From Streptosporangium lutulentum (GTDB taxonomy: Bacteria > Actinomycetota > Actinomycetes > Streptosporangiales > Streptosporangiaceae), in NCBI RefSeq assembly GCF_030811455.1, contig NZ_JAUSQU010000001.1, positions 9,300,001 to 9,364,000 on the forward strand: DNA of 64,000 nucleotides. Direction: 5' to 3'. The notes below the pieces were generated by a model. The model was not told the origin of the DNA. It ran no database searches and saw nothing but the letters and a program-made list of their open reading frames with translations. The stretch's first letter is position 1. Every line of letters starts with the position of its first letter. Made by a program: the position numbers and the translations under genes. This document shows, in pieces, positions 1-8,918 of this stretch.

Positions 1-3000
1 GCGCAGCTCGGTCCTCACCTGCCCGCCTCGGGGGATCGACTCTGCCACGCTCCGCAGCTGACGGTCCGACAGCAACACCTCATTGGGAAACTCCGGAGAG
101 GCGAGGGCCCGCGTCACGCTCGCCTTGCCGAGCCACCGCGGATCGGCATCCATGTACAAGGTCAGGTCGGTGATCAAACTCGAGTGGTCCCTGGCATAGG
201 CGATCGGGTGTCCTTCGTTGGTCGCCCGCAGATACGCCTCTCCCACCGTCGTGCGGTTGTAACGCGCGATGAGCCTGTCCACCGGGGAATGCTGCGGATT
301 CGGCCCCCTTACTACCCCTGGCGCCAGCTCGTCGAGCCGTTTGAGCGCCCGCGCCTCGGTATCCGTCAGATCATGCAGACCGAGCCACGCGCCCGCCTCC
401 CGGCCCTTCGCGATCGGATCCTCCCCGCCGCGCGCGTCCGGGACCCGCGGGTCCCGGCTGAGTGCGTTACGGGGGTCGGACGGGCCTGCGGGTTCGTGAT
501 GGGACGCCACCACGCTGTCCGGCCGTCCCGCGGACCCGGCCCGCTCGGAGGGTGGAAGTCCGCCGGCCGCCGCCTCGTCTGATGACCGGACACCGTCGGG
601 GTGGCGGAGCGGCTCTGGGGCGACCTTCGGGTGGCCGGTCTCAGCGGCTGGGCGCTCGCGGGCTGCCGTACCCGTAAGTGAGTCACCCGGAGCGTTTTCC
701 GGGGTCCGCTGAGAAGGAATGCCTACAGCACTCTCCGTCTTGCTCTGTATGAATTCAAACGAAGGTTTCTTGAATATGTCATGCACCGCACTGGTGAAAT
801 CGCGCAGGTTCCCTGAACCGTCCCACGCGTCCCGGACTGATTCAGTGACATATCTGATGAAATGGTCGCCTTCGACCAAAGATGGAGGAGCGTCTTTGCG
901 CCGCTCATATGAGAACCGACGCAATGCCTCTGCCTGTTCAAACGAAACATCGCGGCCGACGGTGTCCAGGATGCCGCGAATATCGGCAAGCGTGCGGGGG
1001 TTTCCCGTCAACTCGGGGTGCGTGTTGATGAGGTTGACAACTTGCTGGCGGCGGTAGACGTTCCGCAGCTCGGGAGCCACTTCTCGAAGCATTATCCCGG
1101 TAGACGAAATATCTACCCATCTCGTGAATTCGCGGCCCAACCGAAGGGTGTCACCGCTTTTCAGTGGCACTAGTTCACCCGGATTGATCCGCTCACCGTT
1201 GAGCCACGTACCGTTGCTCGAGGCATCACGTATCCACGGTTTTCCATCCGGGCCAAATTCGATCGTGGCGTGATTCCGGGAAATGTCGTTGAACGGATTC
1301 AGATGATCGCTCATCGGGGAGTCGAACCGGCGGCCGATCGGCACCGTCTCGCCCGGACCAACCCGGTAATTCGCGGTAGACGCGGTAGATCCAGCGAAGT
1401 CGAACGTGGTGCCGGTGAACGGCGGTGTAGTGCCTCGTCCCCCGTCGGGGGCAACGGGCCCGGGGCCGTACCCGTCAGGAGGCGGGAAGCGATATACCGT
1501 CGCCGCGGCCTCGGCGGGTCTCTGCTGCAGGACCGCCACCGGCGAACGCTCTCCGGACTGCGCTCGCGCCACAGGGTCACCAGGGGCGGCCGGTCCATCG
1601 GCGGCCTTCGGCGAGGTCCCGTCGGCGTGCACCGGGACTCGTTGATCTGGTACTGGGTGAGTGGTTTCGGTGGTGCGTGTTGTTGTTCCGCTGCCTTGGT
1701 CGGTGGTGCGGGCCGTTGGTTGGCCGTTGTGTTCGGTGGCGGCGGTGGTGCGTGCCGCCGCTTGGCTGGAGTCGGTGGTGCGGGCCGTTGGTTGGCCGTT
1801 GTGTTCGGTGGCGGCGGTGGTGCGTGCCGCCGCTTGGCTGGAGTCGGTGGTGCGTGTTGTTGTCCCGCCGCCCTGGTCGGTGGTGTGGGCCGCTGGCTGG
1901 CGGTTGTGCTCGGTGGCGGCGGCGAGTGATGCTGATTGGCCGTTGGAGTCGGCGGTGTGCGTTGTTGCCGGTTGGCCGTTGTGTTCGGTGGTGGTGGTGC
2001 GATGTATCGGTTGGCTGCCCTGGTCGGCGGCGGCGAGTGTCACTGTCTGGCTGCCCTGGTCGGCGGCTCTGCCCTCTGGCGTTATGCGACCGGGCAGGCC
2101 ACCGTCGCCTGGTGACGTCGTGCGATCGATGGGCGTTCCGTCCACCGTGGCGTCGCCGGAGGCGGTCCTTCCCCCATCCGCGATGAAGGAAGGCCCGTCC
2201 GGCGATGGCGCTGAGCCGGGACCGTCGGGTGCGCCCTCGGGCCGGGTGGGATGGCCGAAACCGGCGTCAGGGATCCCGGTGATCGCATTCGGATGGACGG
2301 CGGTGGGTCCGAGGCCGCCGAGGACGCCGGAGACCACGGAGAGCATCAGGTGATCGCCGTCCAGCTGGCCGTTCATCGCCAGCATCGGCACGCCGGCGAC
2401 GGTGGCCGCAACGCCGCCCATCGCGGCCTGGCCGATCACGGTGTTGGGGGCTCCGGCCAGGAGGGCGCGCAGACTCTTGGCCCCGTCCTTGGCGATCATG
2501 CCGACCATGTCGTGGGACACCAGTTTCACCGCGCCGACCGTCATCCCGCCGAACACCAGGCCGGTCAGCGCTCCGGTGGCGCCGGACGAGAACAGCGACG
2601 TGACGTTGAACTCCTCGCGGTGACCGGTGACTTTCTGTCCTAGCTGGACGCCGCCGTCCAGCGCTGCCATGATCCCGCCGAAGAGCAGTGTGTTCTTGAT
2701 CAGAAGGGCTTTGATCGCCAGGTTTTCCATCTGGGCGAACGCCAGCCTGCTCCAGATCAGCGGGGTGACTCCGGGGTTCGCCATGGCGAACAGCCACAAT
2801 TTCGCGATCATGGCGGCGGTGAGGATGGCCCCGACGATCATCATCCACTGGGTGTGCTCGATGTCGGTCGCGTGCTGCTGGGTGCTTGCCGCCTGCCGGC
2901 GGACCAGATTCTTCACGTATTCCATCGCCGTGACCGGATCTGCGGGAACCTTGCCGGGGTCACTGCCCATCGACTTCACGAGATTGCCGAACAGTCTCGC

Positions 3001-3219
3001 GAACTCCTCCTTGGCGGCCCCGTCCCATACTCCGCTCCGCAGTAGCTGGTCCACGGCGGCCCCTGACTCCAGCTGAAACCGGTTCAGCGCGTCCGCCAGC
3101 CTCACCAGCTCCTCCGCCTTGCCGGAGATCTGGGAATACTCCCCCTCGGGGAACGCCCCACCCGCGATATAGGGCCAGAACGGCTTGATCAGATCCGGAA
3201 CGAAGGCGTTCGGGTCCAT
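1..3219 (-). CDS. Giant WXG/CpnT-like T7SS-type effector with FHA domain (3' partial)
   Basis: One uninterrupted frame of 1073 codons runs from an ATG at 3219 to the left edge with no stop, so the C-terminus is outside the window. Residues 1-110 are helical with a W-x-G-like motif (SGVWDGAAKEEF), as in WXG100/CpnT-like heads. Residues about 120-310 hold several hydrophobic helices. Residues about 380-525 are a Thr/Ala/His/Gln-rich repeat tract. Residues about 622-712 read as an FHA domain (ISRNHATIEF, then SSNGTWLNGERI), a fold that binds phosphothreonine peptides. The last 200 visible residues were not recognised and may lead to a toxin domain. Its start overlaps the stop of the EspC-like gene upstream (TAATG), so the two are probably translationally coupled. 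ESX-type export is inferred from the head; the FHA call is confident. GC drops at about 700-1300. Confidence 0.85.
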   Translation of the reverse strand, partial: MDPNAFVPDLIKPFWPYIAGGAFPEGEYSQISGKAEELVRLADALNRFQLESGAAVDQLLRSGVWDGAAKEEFARLFGNLVKSMGSDPGKVPADPVTAMEYVKNLVRRQAASTQQHATDIEHTQWMMIVGAILTAAMIAKLWLFAMANPGVTPLIWSRLAFAQMENLAIKALLIKNTLLFGGIMAALDGGVQLGQKVTGHREEFNVTSLFSSGATGALTGLVFGGMTVGAVKLVSHDMVGMIAKDGAKSLRALLAGAPNTVIGQAAMGGVAATVAGVPMLAMNGQLDGDHLMLSVVSGVLGGLGPTAVHPNAITGIPDAGFGHPTRPEGAPDGPGSAPSPDGPSFIADGGRTASGDATVDGTPIDRTTSPGDGGLPGRITPEGRAADQGSQTVTLAAADQGSQPIHRTTTTEHNGQPATTHTADSNGQSASLAAATEHNRQPAAHTTDQGGGTTTRTTDSSQAAARTTAATEHNGQPTARTTDSSQAAARTTAATEHNGQPTARTTDQGSGTTTRTTETTHPVPDQRVPVHADGTSPKAADGPAAPGDPVARAQSGERSPVAVLQQRPAEAAATVYRFPPPDGYGPGPVAPDGGRGTTPPFTGTTFDFAGSTASTANYRVGPGETVPIGRRFDSPMSDHLNPFNDISRNHATIEFGPDGKPWIRDASSNGTWLNGERINPGELVPLKSGDTLRLGREFTRWVDISSTGIMLREVAPELRNVYRRQQVVNLINTHPELTGNPRTLADIRGILDTVGRDVSFEQAEALRRFSYERRKDAPPSLVEGDHFIRYVTESVRDAWDGSGNLRDFTSAVHDIFKKPSFEFIQSKTESAVGIPSQRTPENAPGDSLTGTAARERPAAETGHPKVAPEPLRHPDGVRSSDEAAAGGLPPSERAGSAGRPDSVVASHHEPAGPSDPRNALSRDPRVPDARGGEDPIAKGREAGAWLGLHDLTDTEARALKRLDELAPGVVRGPNPQHSPVDRLIARYNRTTVGEAYLRATNEGHPIAYARDHSSLITDLTLYMDADPRWLGKASVTRALASPEFPNEVLLSDRQLRSVAESIPRGGQVRTELR
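1701..1844 (-). repeat. 72-bp tandem repeat (two clean copies plus degenerate flanks)
   Basis: The unit at 1701-1772 recurs almost exactly at 1773-1844, with worn copies out to about 1650 and 2080. Being 72 bp long it keeps the reading frame and encodes a 24-residue Thr/Ala-rich unit containing TEHNGQPTARTTDSSQAAAR. It forms the linker between the membrane part and the FHA domain of the large effector. Confidence 0.9.
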
Positions 3220-3533
3220 TAGATGTCTCCGCGGATCGTGGAGGCCTCGTCGGCGCTCCTGTAGACGGCCCTGGCCTGGCCGAGATTCTCTCCCTCGGAG
3301 TGGAATTTCCCGGACAGGAAGCGCAGGAGATCCCCGACCGCCGCGAACGTCCCACCCTGGGACGCCCAGAACGCCCGACCGTAGTCGTCGTCGGTCACCG
3401 CGGCGCGCGTCCCGTATGCGACCGTCTGATGTCCCGCGGCCACTCCTGCGACTCCACCCCCGAGCTCGCTCACCTCGTCGCTCAGAGCCAGCAACTGGCG
3501 CTCGGCGTACGCCATACCGTCGAAGGAGCCCAT
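3219..3533 (-). CDS. EspC/WXG100-like small protein, partner of the giant effector
   Basis: The product is 104 residues and starts at ATG 3533, where GAGGAAGG lies about 7 nt upstream. A longer in-frame extension to 3686 has no such site and poor coding character. The small, mostly helical protein has a central tryptophan (AFWASQGG) and no signal peptide. This matches EspC/WXG100-type proteins co-secreted by, or chaperoning, substrates of type VII systems. Its stop codon shares one base with the start of the 1073-codon gene (TAATG), so co-translation and a physical partnership are likely. The exact family is inferred from size, composition and context; no sequence search was made. Confidence 0.7.
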   Translation of the reverse strand: MGSFDGMAYAERQLLALSDEVSELGGGVAGVAAGHQTVAYGTRAAVTDDDYGRAFWASQGGTFAAVGDLLRFLSGKFHSEGENLGQARAVYRSADEASTIRGDI

Positions 3534-3836
3534 GAAGTAACCTTCCTCGCTTGCCCGCCGCAGCTTGGGCACGACTTGGAGGACGGCTAAGGGGCTGGCG
3601 GTTCGCTGTCTGAGGGAATCCGAAAACGTCAAATGATCATTTGATACCCGCCCAGGCCACGAACGCAAGCGGTAGGACCGTTCCAACGGTCATTCCCCTG
3701 AGACGGACCATGACGACGCACATCCGGCCTGCCTCCACCGGGACGGCCTGACCGGTCCGCCGCGGGCCGGGCGTCTCGCCTCCTGAGGCGTTAATGCGGG
3801 TGCGGTTCCTGTGATGCTTGGGGATAGTTGGGCGTC
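3534..3836. promoter_or_regulatory. Divergent intergenic region with two perfect palindromes
   Basis: This 303-bp gap separates the effector operon (minus) from the HEAT-repeat gene (plus). It holds a perfect 16-bp palindrome at 3629-3644 (TCAAATGATCATTTGA) and another at 3676-3691 (GACCGTTCCAACGGTC). Both are plausible operators for homodimeric repressors, one AT-rich and one GC-rich. GGGGATAGT lies just upstream of the plus-strand start and could act as a -10 region for a nearly leaderless transcript. No gene is visible. Confidence 0.5.
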
Positions 3837-6800
3837 ATGCGCTACGTGCCGAATTCGGTCGATGGTCTGCTGGATGACGTGGAACCCCTGTCCCACGGGG
3901 AGCGGTGCCGTCGCCTGTTCCTCCGTGGACGGGAGTGGGCGGGACGGCCCGAACTGCGCGGGATCCTGGACGGGCTCGCGGAGCGAGGCCAGTACGAGCG
4001 GTTCATCGGCGTGATCCTGGCCGGCGCGGCGGGGGAGATCCCCCACGTCATCCGGGCGATGCGTGACCCGGATCCGGATATCTCCAGCTACGCCATTGGC
4101 TTGGCCGGCAAGCTGGACATTCCAGATGAGGCGATTGTCCAGATCCTGCGGGACGGATCGATGGTGGCCCGGGCGATGGCCTACCGGGTGATCCGGCGGG
4201 ATGCACGGAGTGCGCTGGCGGAGCAACTGATCAACGAGGTACGGCAGCGCTGGGGTGATCCCGAGGCGGCGGCGTTGCTCGCCTCGTGCCGATCCGAGGT
4301 GGTCGCGTCGATGCTGGACGACCTGGCGCACGCCGTACGGAACTGGTCCACCCTGGCGAAGCGGCACCCGCTCGTGGTCCTCGATCACGCCGAGGCCGTG
4401 CTGTCCCACCTTCCGCGTAACCTGCGGGACGCGTGGTGGGCCACGCGTTCCGCGGGGGTGGAGGCCGCCGCGTCCCCTGCGCCGGAGCGAGTGATCGCGC
4501 TGCTGGAGCGGTACTGGACCGTCCGGTTCTCAACGAGCTGCGTCGGATGGCTGCTGGAGGCCGACCCCCGTCGCACGCTCGACGTGTTCCTCCTCCCCGG
4601 ACGCCAGGCTCTGCTCGGCAGGTTGCTCGGGCAGCGTGCCGTACGGCGACGCCTGGCCGGGCTGCCGGACGAGGAGCTGGGTGCGGTGGGACGCGCGGTG
4701 CGCGAGGACGAGGGCGCACTGGTCAACCTGCTGCGCGCGGTGGCGCCGAGCCGCCGGGTCGCCGTGTTCGACGCGGCGATGGCCGGAGTGGATCTTGGGC
4801 AGGTGGAGCTCTCGGGCCGGCTCCTGGAGGTCCTTCCTCGGGAGCGGCGGGCCGTTGAGGCGCGTCGCATGCTGGGGCTGCGGCAGGTCGCGCAGAATCC
4901 GTCCAGCGTGCTGGAGGTGACGGGATTCCTGCCGTACGGCGAGGCGGAACCGGTGCTGCGGGTGGCGAGTCGACGCCCGGACGCAGGCGAGCGTGCCCTC
5001 GGCTACCGCCACCTGATCGCCTGTGCGGGGCGCGGACGCGATCCGGAGATCATCACGAGCCTGCTGGAGTCCCTGGGACGGCTCCGCAACGAGCAGGACC
5101 CGGTGCGGCTGTCGGCGGTCGAAGCCCTGGCCGCCATCCCGCCAGGACTGTTCGAGGTCGTGCACCTTCCCGCGCTGGAGCAGTTGGCGGATGACGCTCT
5201 CGGCGCGCGTGACTGCTCCTACCGGAGCCGCTCCGAGCTCACCCGCCTGGCCACCCGGATCTTCGAACAGGGAGCCCTGCGGGACGACGCGGACCTGCTG
5301 GAATACGCTCTGCGCACCTTCGAGCGGCTGGTCGGGCACCAGGGGACGATTTATCTCGGTCAGCTCTCCCGCGTCCTGCGCCGCGGCCAGGAAACCGTGC
5401 TGGTCCGCAGGCTGGCGCCGTACCTGAGGGCGGAGGCCGACCGTGATCGGCACGAGTTCGCCTTCCTCCTGGCCGCACTCCTGGACCATCGCGGTCACGA
5501 GCTGCCGGAACTACAGGAGGCGCTGAAACGCGCCCTGACCTCCGTCCGCGAGGCGGACGTCCGGAGGGCGATCGACCACTGGCTCGCACCGCCGCGGACC
5601 AGAGGGGATCGGGTCGCCGGGCTGCTGAAGGCGGACCCGTCGACCGTCACGCTCGACAGCGTGTTCAGGGTGATCGCCTGGCAGCGTACCGATCTGCTGG
5701 ACGTCGCACTCGGCAGGAAGGAACCCAGGGGACGCTTCACCAAGAGAGGCGTCCGGCAGATGCGGTATGCCGGGCGCGGAGCCGTACGCCGCTGGACGGC
5801 GCGGCAGCGCGAGGCCTACCTGCGGTTGGTGCGCCGGATCGCGGACAACGCCGAGTTGCCCAAACACGAGCGGGCGGAGGCGGTGCGGATGGTCGGCGAG
5901 ATCCCGGCGGTCCCGGCCGGCGAGCTGGGCGTCTACCTGCGCTCCCCCGATGATCTGCTGCGCAGGATGGCGCTGACCGCACTGCCGTGGACGGCGCGGC
6001 CACAGGAGGTGCTCGCCGACCTGCTCACGCATGCCGGTGGGGACGATGCCCACGTGGCTGTCCACGCCGCGGCGCGGGCCGCGCGATTCGTCCGGCCCGC
6101 CGAGCTGGCGGCGGCAGTGGAGCCGATACTGACCGGAGGCAAGATCACCGTACGGAAGGAGGCCGCCCGCCTGATCGTCCGTCATCGGGTACCTGACACG
6201 ACGCGGTTGCTGCTGAGCCTTTGGGATGAGGAAGGTCAGCACCCCGACGTGCGAGCCGCGATCGTGTCGGCGGCTCTGGGGCTGCTTGACGACCAGCGGA
6301 TCTGGCGGCTGCTCGCGGACGCCGTGGCGGGAGCCCGCGATCTGGCCGTTTCGGTGCTGGGAACCCATCTCCTGCACGTTCCCCCGCGACAGCGGCAGCC
6401 GTACGCGGGACTGATCGTTGACGCCGCCCGATCGGCCGATCACGACACCCGGCGGACGGCGGTCGACGCGTTGCGAATGTGGGCGCCGTTCGCGCCGCGG
6501 GCTGTGGACCGGCTCGCCGAGATCGTGGGCGATCTCGGCGAAACCGCGGACTGGACGTCCGCAGCCCGGGGCCTGGTGTCGAACGCGTGTGGCGGTGTCG
6601 GCCTCGCGGAACTGCACGCGACCGTGCTGCGGCTGGCCGCGGCTCCGGACGAGCCCGACGCCCGGGCCGACCGCGATCGCCCGGCCGGCCAACGGCTGTC
6701 CGAGATCGTGACGGACCTGTGCCGGTGGCACCGGCTCGATCGGGACGGGGCCGCGCCGGTCATCCACCTGGTCGTGGATGTTCTTCCCACAGACCTCCAG

Positions 6801-7139
6801 GCCGAACTCATCGCCGCCACGACGAACTGGGAAGACCCCCGCGAGGCCCTGACCAGGCTGGTGGACAGGACTGCGGGAGGCGTGCTGGCGGCGGTCGAGG
6901 CCGGTCGCGTCCTGGGGGAATCGACCGAGGACGTCGACTGCGAGCAGATCCTGCCGCACGCCGTCTGGCTGGCCGGGCACCACGAGACGGGCGGTCTGCT
7001 GGCAGCCGCACTCGCCGCCGAGTGCGGCCCCAGAGCCGGCTGGTCGGCGCCCTGGCGTGAACTCGTACGGCACCTACGCGGCGGAGATTCCAGAGAGGTC
7101 ACCTACCTGGCCCTGCGCATCCACACCGCGACCGAATGA
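3837..7139 (+). CDS. HEAT/armadillo-type repeat protein, 1100 residues
   Basis: A long soluble Leu/Ala/Arg-rich protein made of about 30-40-residue helical pairs over its whole length, with units such as VRKEAARLIVRHRVPDTTRL and repeated D-x-x-x-R-x-x-A-x-x-A-L spacing. This is typical of HEAT or armadillo solenoids, which serve as protein-binding scaffolds. No enzymatic motif, signal peptide or membrane helix was seen. ATG 3837 is preferred (MRYVPNSVDGLLDD); a TTG three codons upstream is possible. It stands alone, divergent from the FHA effector operon, and the next plus-strand gene begins 185 bp later. Large HEAT proteins of this kind are common in Streptosporangiales and are mostly of unknown role, so no function is assigned. 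Confidence 0.75.
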   Translation: MRYVPNSVDGLLDDVEPLSHGERCRRLFLRGREWAGRPELRGILDGLAERGQYERFIGVILAGAAGEIPHVIRAMRDPDPDISSYAIGLAGKLDIPDEAIVQILRDGSMVARAMAYRVIRRDARSALAEQLINEVRQRWGDPEAAALLASCRSEVVASMLDDLAHAVRNWSTLAKRHPLVVLDHAEAVLSHLPRNLRDAWWATRSAGVEAAASPAPERVIALLERYWTVRFSTSCVGWLLEADPRRTLDVFLLPGRQALLGRLLGQRAVRRRLAGLPDEELGAVGRAVREDEGALVNLLRAVAPSRRVAVFDAAMAGVDLGQVELSGRLLEVLPRERRAVEARRMLGLRQVAQNPSSVLEVTGFLPYGEAEPVLRVASRRPDAGERALGYRHLIACAGRGRDPEIITSLLESLGRLRNEQDPVRLSAVEALAAIPPGLFEVVHLPALEQLADDALGARDCSYRSRSELTRLATRIFEQGALRDDADLLEYALRTFERLVGHQGTIYLGQLSRVLRRGQETVLVRRLAPYLRAEADRDRHEFAFLLAALLDHRGHELPELQEALKRALTSVREADVRRAIDHWLAPPRTRGDRVAGLLKADPSTVTLDSVFRVIAWQRTDLLDVALGRKEPRGRFTKRGVRQMRYAGRGAVRRWTARQREAYLRLVRRIADNAELPKHERAEAVRMVGEIPAVPAGELGVYLRSPDDLLRRMALTALPWTARPQEVLADLLTHAGGDDAHVAVHAAARAARFVRPAELAAAVEPILTGGKITVRKEAARLIVRHRVPDTTRLLLSLWDEEGQHPDVRAAIVSAALGLLDDQRIWRLLADAVAGARDLAVSVLGTHLLHVPPRQRQPYAGLIVDAARSADHDTRRTAVDALRMWAPFAPRAVDRLAEIVGDLGETADWTSAARGLVSNACGGVGLAELHATVLRLAAAPDEPDARADRDRPAGQRLSEIVTDLCRWHRLDRDGAAPVIHLVVDVLPTDLQAELIAATTNWEDPREALTRLVDRTAGGVLAAVEAGRVLGESTEDVDCEQILPHAVWLAGHHETGGLLAAALAAECGPRAGWSAPWRELVRHLRGGDSREVTYLALRIHTATE

Positions 7140-7324
7140 GCCGGAGGGCCACCAAAGCTCCTGCGGGCATTCGGCGCTTGGAGCCGGGGCGGGGTGTGTC
7201 TTCCCGCATTCCCCGTCCCACTTGGCAGTCCTTTCCCACGCGGGTGTCATCCGCTGACTACCTGCTCCACGAAGCTGCGATACGTGGATTTGGCCGAGGA
7301 CGACACGAACCCTGGGGAGCCACC

Positions 7325-7627
7325 GTGACCACAGCTTCAGCGCGACACATGGATCACAACCGGCTCGACCCTGAGGAGATTCCGCGTCGTTTGCCGGTCG
7401 GCGAGCGCGAGCGCTTCGTCCACGAATACCGCAGTGCCCTGGACGCGGCACATGAGGTGTGGCGATACCGCCGGCTGCAAGAGGTTCTCCACCTGTGGAA
7501 CCTGCGTGCGGCGGCATACGGGCAAGCGGACTTTGAGCAGCGGGCGAGGGAGGCTTCTTCGGCGCAGCCGGGGGAGTTCGTTCCCGCCGAGCAGGTCTTC
7601 CCCGGGTGGACCGGAGGAGCTCGTTGA
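7325..7627 (+). CDS. DUF6247 family protein (putative antitoxin-type)
   Basis: A 100-residue protein starting at GTG 7325 behind GGGGAG. The core (RERFVHEYRSALDAAHEVWR, then LQEVLHLWNLRAAAYGQ) matches my memory of DUF6247 proteins, small helical actinobacterial proteins usually encoded next to a RelE-like partner. Upstream in-frame codons back to 7136 overlap the end of the HEAT gene and look non-coding. The frame directly downstream encodes a damaged toxin-like remnant, so this may be an antitoxin left without its toxin. The family call is fairly sure; the antitoxin role is inferred from context. Confidence 0.6.
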   Translation: MTTASARHMDHNRLDPEEIPRRLPVGERERFVHEYRSALDAAHEVWRYRRLQEVLHLWNLRAAAYGQADFEQRAREASSAQPGEFVPAEQVFPGWTGGAR

Positions 7628-7845
7628 GCTCCCAAGGCCGCGCTCGCGCAGCTGCAGGGACTACCTGAGCGTGCGTTCGACGAGCTGATCCAGTGTATGG
7701 CCGATGTTTGTGAGAGGCCGTGGGACACCATGGGGTGCGTCCGTCCGAGCCTGAGTTTCGTCAGGCCATATTCGGAATTTACGGCCGGGTGTCTTTCTAT
7801 GTAGACGATCTAGCTGACGTCATCCGCGTATACGACGTCACCTGA
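7628..7845 (+). pseudogene. Frameshifted RelE-like toxin remnant
   Basis: Directly after the DUF6247 stop, in the same frame, comes a start-less stretch reading KAALAQLQGLPERAFDELIQ and then a D-P-W-D-like CERPWDTMG. Near 7735-7750 the similarity moves to another frame: EFRQAIFGIYGRVSFYVDD, then LADVIRVYDVT and a stop at 7845. The two pieces together resemble small RelE/ParE-type toxins that partner DUF6247 genes in actinobacteria (LP-x-x-A-x-x-x-L, DPWD, VSFYVDD, VRVYDV). With no start codon and a frameshift, the gene is probably dead. A sequencing error at the shift cannot be excluded. Confidence 0.5.
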
Positions 7846-7900
7846 ATCGGCTCACAGGCGACGGTCCGTCGCGAGGTTCAAAGAGCGAAGTGGTACTGGG

Positions 7901-8851
7901 TCAGTCGGCCCTGATCGTGGGCCGTCCGACGTCGCGGGTGGATGTGGCCGCCGTGTGTTCCGGATCAGGTACGGCCGCCCAACGGGGCATTGGTTCGCAG
8001 GCCCGTATCCAATCGCGGGGCAGCCCGCCGAAGCCGACGCGTGCGCCGACGATGCCACCGACGATCGCGCATGTGGTGTCGATGTCGCCGCCCGCCTGAG
8101 CGGTGGTCCAGAAGGCCTGCTCGAAGTCGTTGAGATTACGAGCGGCGGCCCACAGGGCAAAAGGGACGGTGTCGTGGGCACTGACGTTGCGTCCATTGCC
8201 GAGGGCTTCGGCTGCCAGGATCGGATCGCTGATGGTGAGCAGGTATCTGGCTTCCTTGATCCCGCTGTGAACCAGACCCGAGGGTACGTGGGCCAGCACC
8301 TGGTCGAGAAACCGGCCGGGAGGAAGGCGGAGCTGTGACACGGCGGTCGCGGTGGCCACAGCCACCGCGACCGCACCGGCGACGGCTTCGGGATGGGTGT
8401 GAGTGACCTGCGCGGACAGGGTCGCCTGCCGTACGACCTGGGTCAGATCGTCGGCGAACCAGGCGCCCAGCGGCGCGACGCGCATGGCGGCGCCGTTGCC
8501 CCACGAGCCGTTGCCGTCGAACAGGTCGGCGGACAGGGCCCGCCAGTCACCGCCCTCTCGGACCAGGCGCAGCATGCGGTTGGTGGCCGGGCCGTACCCG
8601 CGGTCGAAGTCATGGTGGGCGGCGAAGCTCGCGGCGAGCGTGTCCTGGTCGATGGTGCTGTGATCGGTCAGGATCCGGTAGACGGAGCAGGCCATCTCGG
8701 TGTCGTCGGTCCACTGCCACGGTTCGGGCGGCAGCATGCGGTCGGTGAGGGCCCGCCGGTTGGCGGGGACGAAGAACTGGGAGCCGAGGGCATCGCCCAG
8801 GGACAGTCCGTAGAGGGAGGCTGTGGCGCGGGCAAGATGATCTGATGGCAT
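7901..8851 (-). CDS. ADP-ribosylglycohydrolase (DraG family)
   Basis: This 316-residue enzyme is expected to hydrolyse ADP-ribose from modified proteins or small molecules in the cytoplasm, using two Mg2+ ions. The metal-binding signatures are in order: GDALG near the N-terminus, WTDDTEM, NGAAMR, HTHPEAVAGA, and the C-terminal GGDIDTTCAIVGGIVGA with its paired acidic residues. ATG 8851 (MPSDHLARA) is preferred to a start seven codons upstream. It sits downstream of the permease gene on the same strand with a 67-bp gap. No ADP-ribosyltransferase (DarT or DraT) is nearby, so the substrate cannot be told from context. Confidence 0.92.
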   Translation of the reverse strand: MPSDHLARATASLYGLSLGDALGSQFFVPANRRALTDRMLPPEPWQWTDDTEMACSVYRILTDHSTIDQDTLAASFAAHHDFDRGYGPATNRMLRLVREGGDWRALSADLFDGNGSWGNGAAMRVAPLGAWFADDLTQVVRQATLSAQVTHTHPEAVAGAVAVAVATATAVSQLRLPPGRFLDQVLAHVPSGLVHSGIKEARYLLTISDPILAAEALGNGRNVSAHDTVPFALWAAARNLNDFEQAFWTTAQAGGDIDTTCAIVGGIVGARVGFGGLPRDWIRACEPMPRWAAVPDPEHTAATSTRDVGRPTIRAD

Positions 8852-8918
8852 TGCCGCACATTGTTGCAGCACAGCCGTTCCCGAAGGACTTCCACGCCGA
8901 ACTCGGTCGGCCGATGGA

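Noticed and set aside
184..2643. Several plus-strand frames at the left end, including a repetitive Val/Trp/Ala-rich one
   Set aside because: All are shadows of the FHA-containing minus-strand gene, whose single frame is continuous over 3.2 kb with a clear domain order.
5511..7073. A 520-codon open frame antisense to the HEAT-repeat gene
   Set aside because: Composition is Arg/Gly/Gln-rich with no start site or motif; mirrors the codon phase of the sense gene.
7901..8851. ADP-ribosylglycohydrolase as antitoxin of a DarTG-like system
   Set aside because: It has the DraG fold rather than a macrodomain, and no ADP-ribosyltransferase gene is adjacent.
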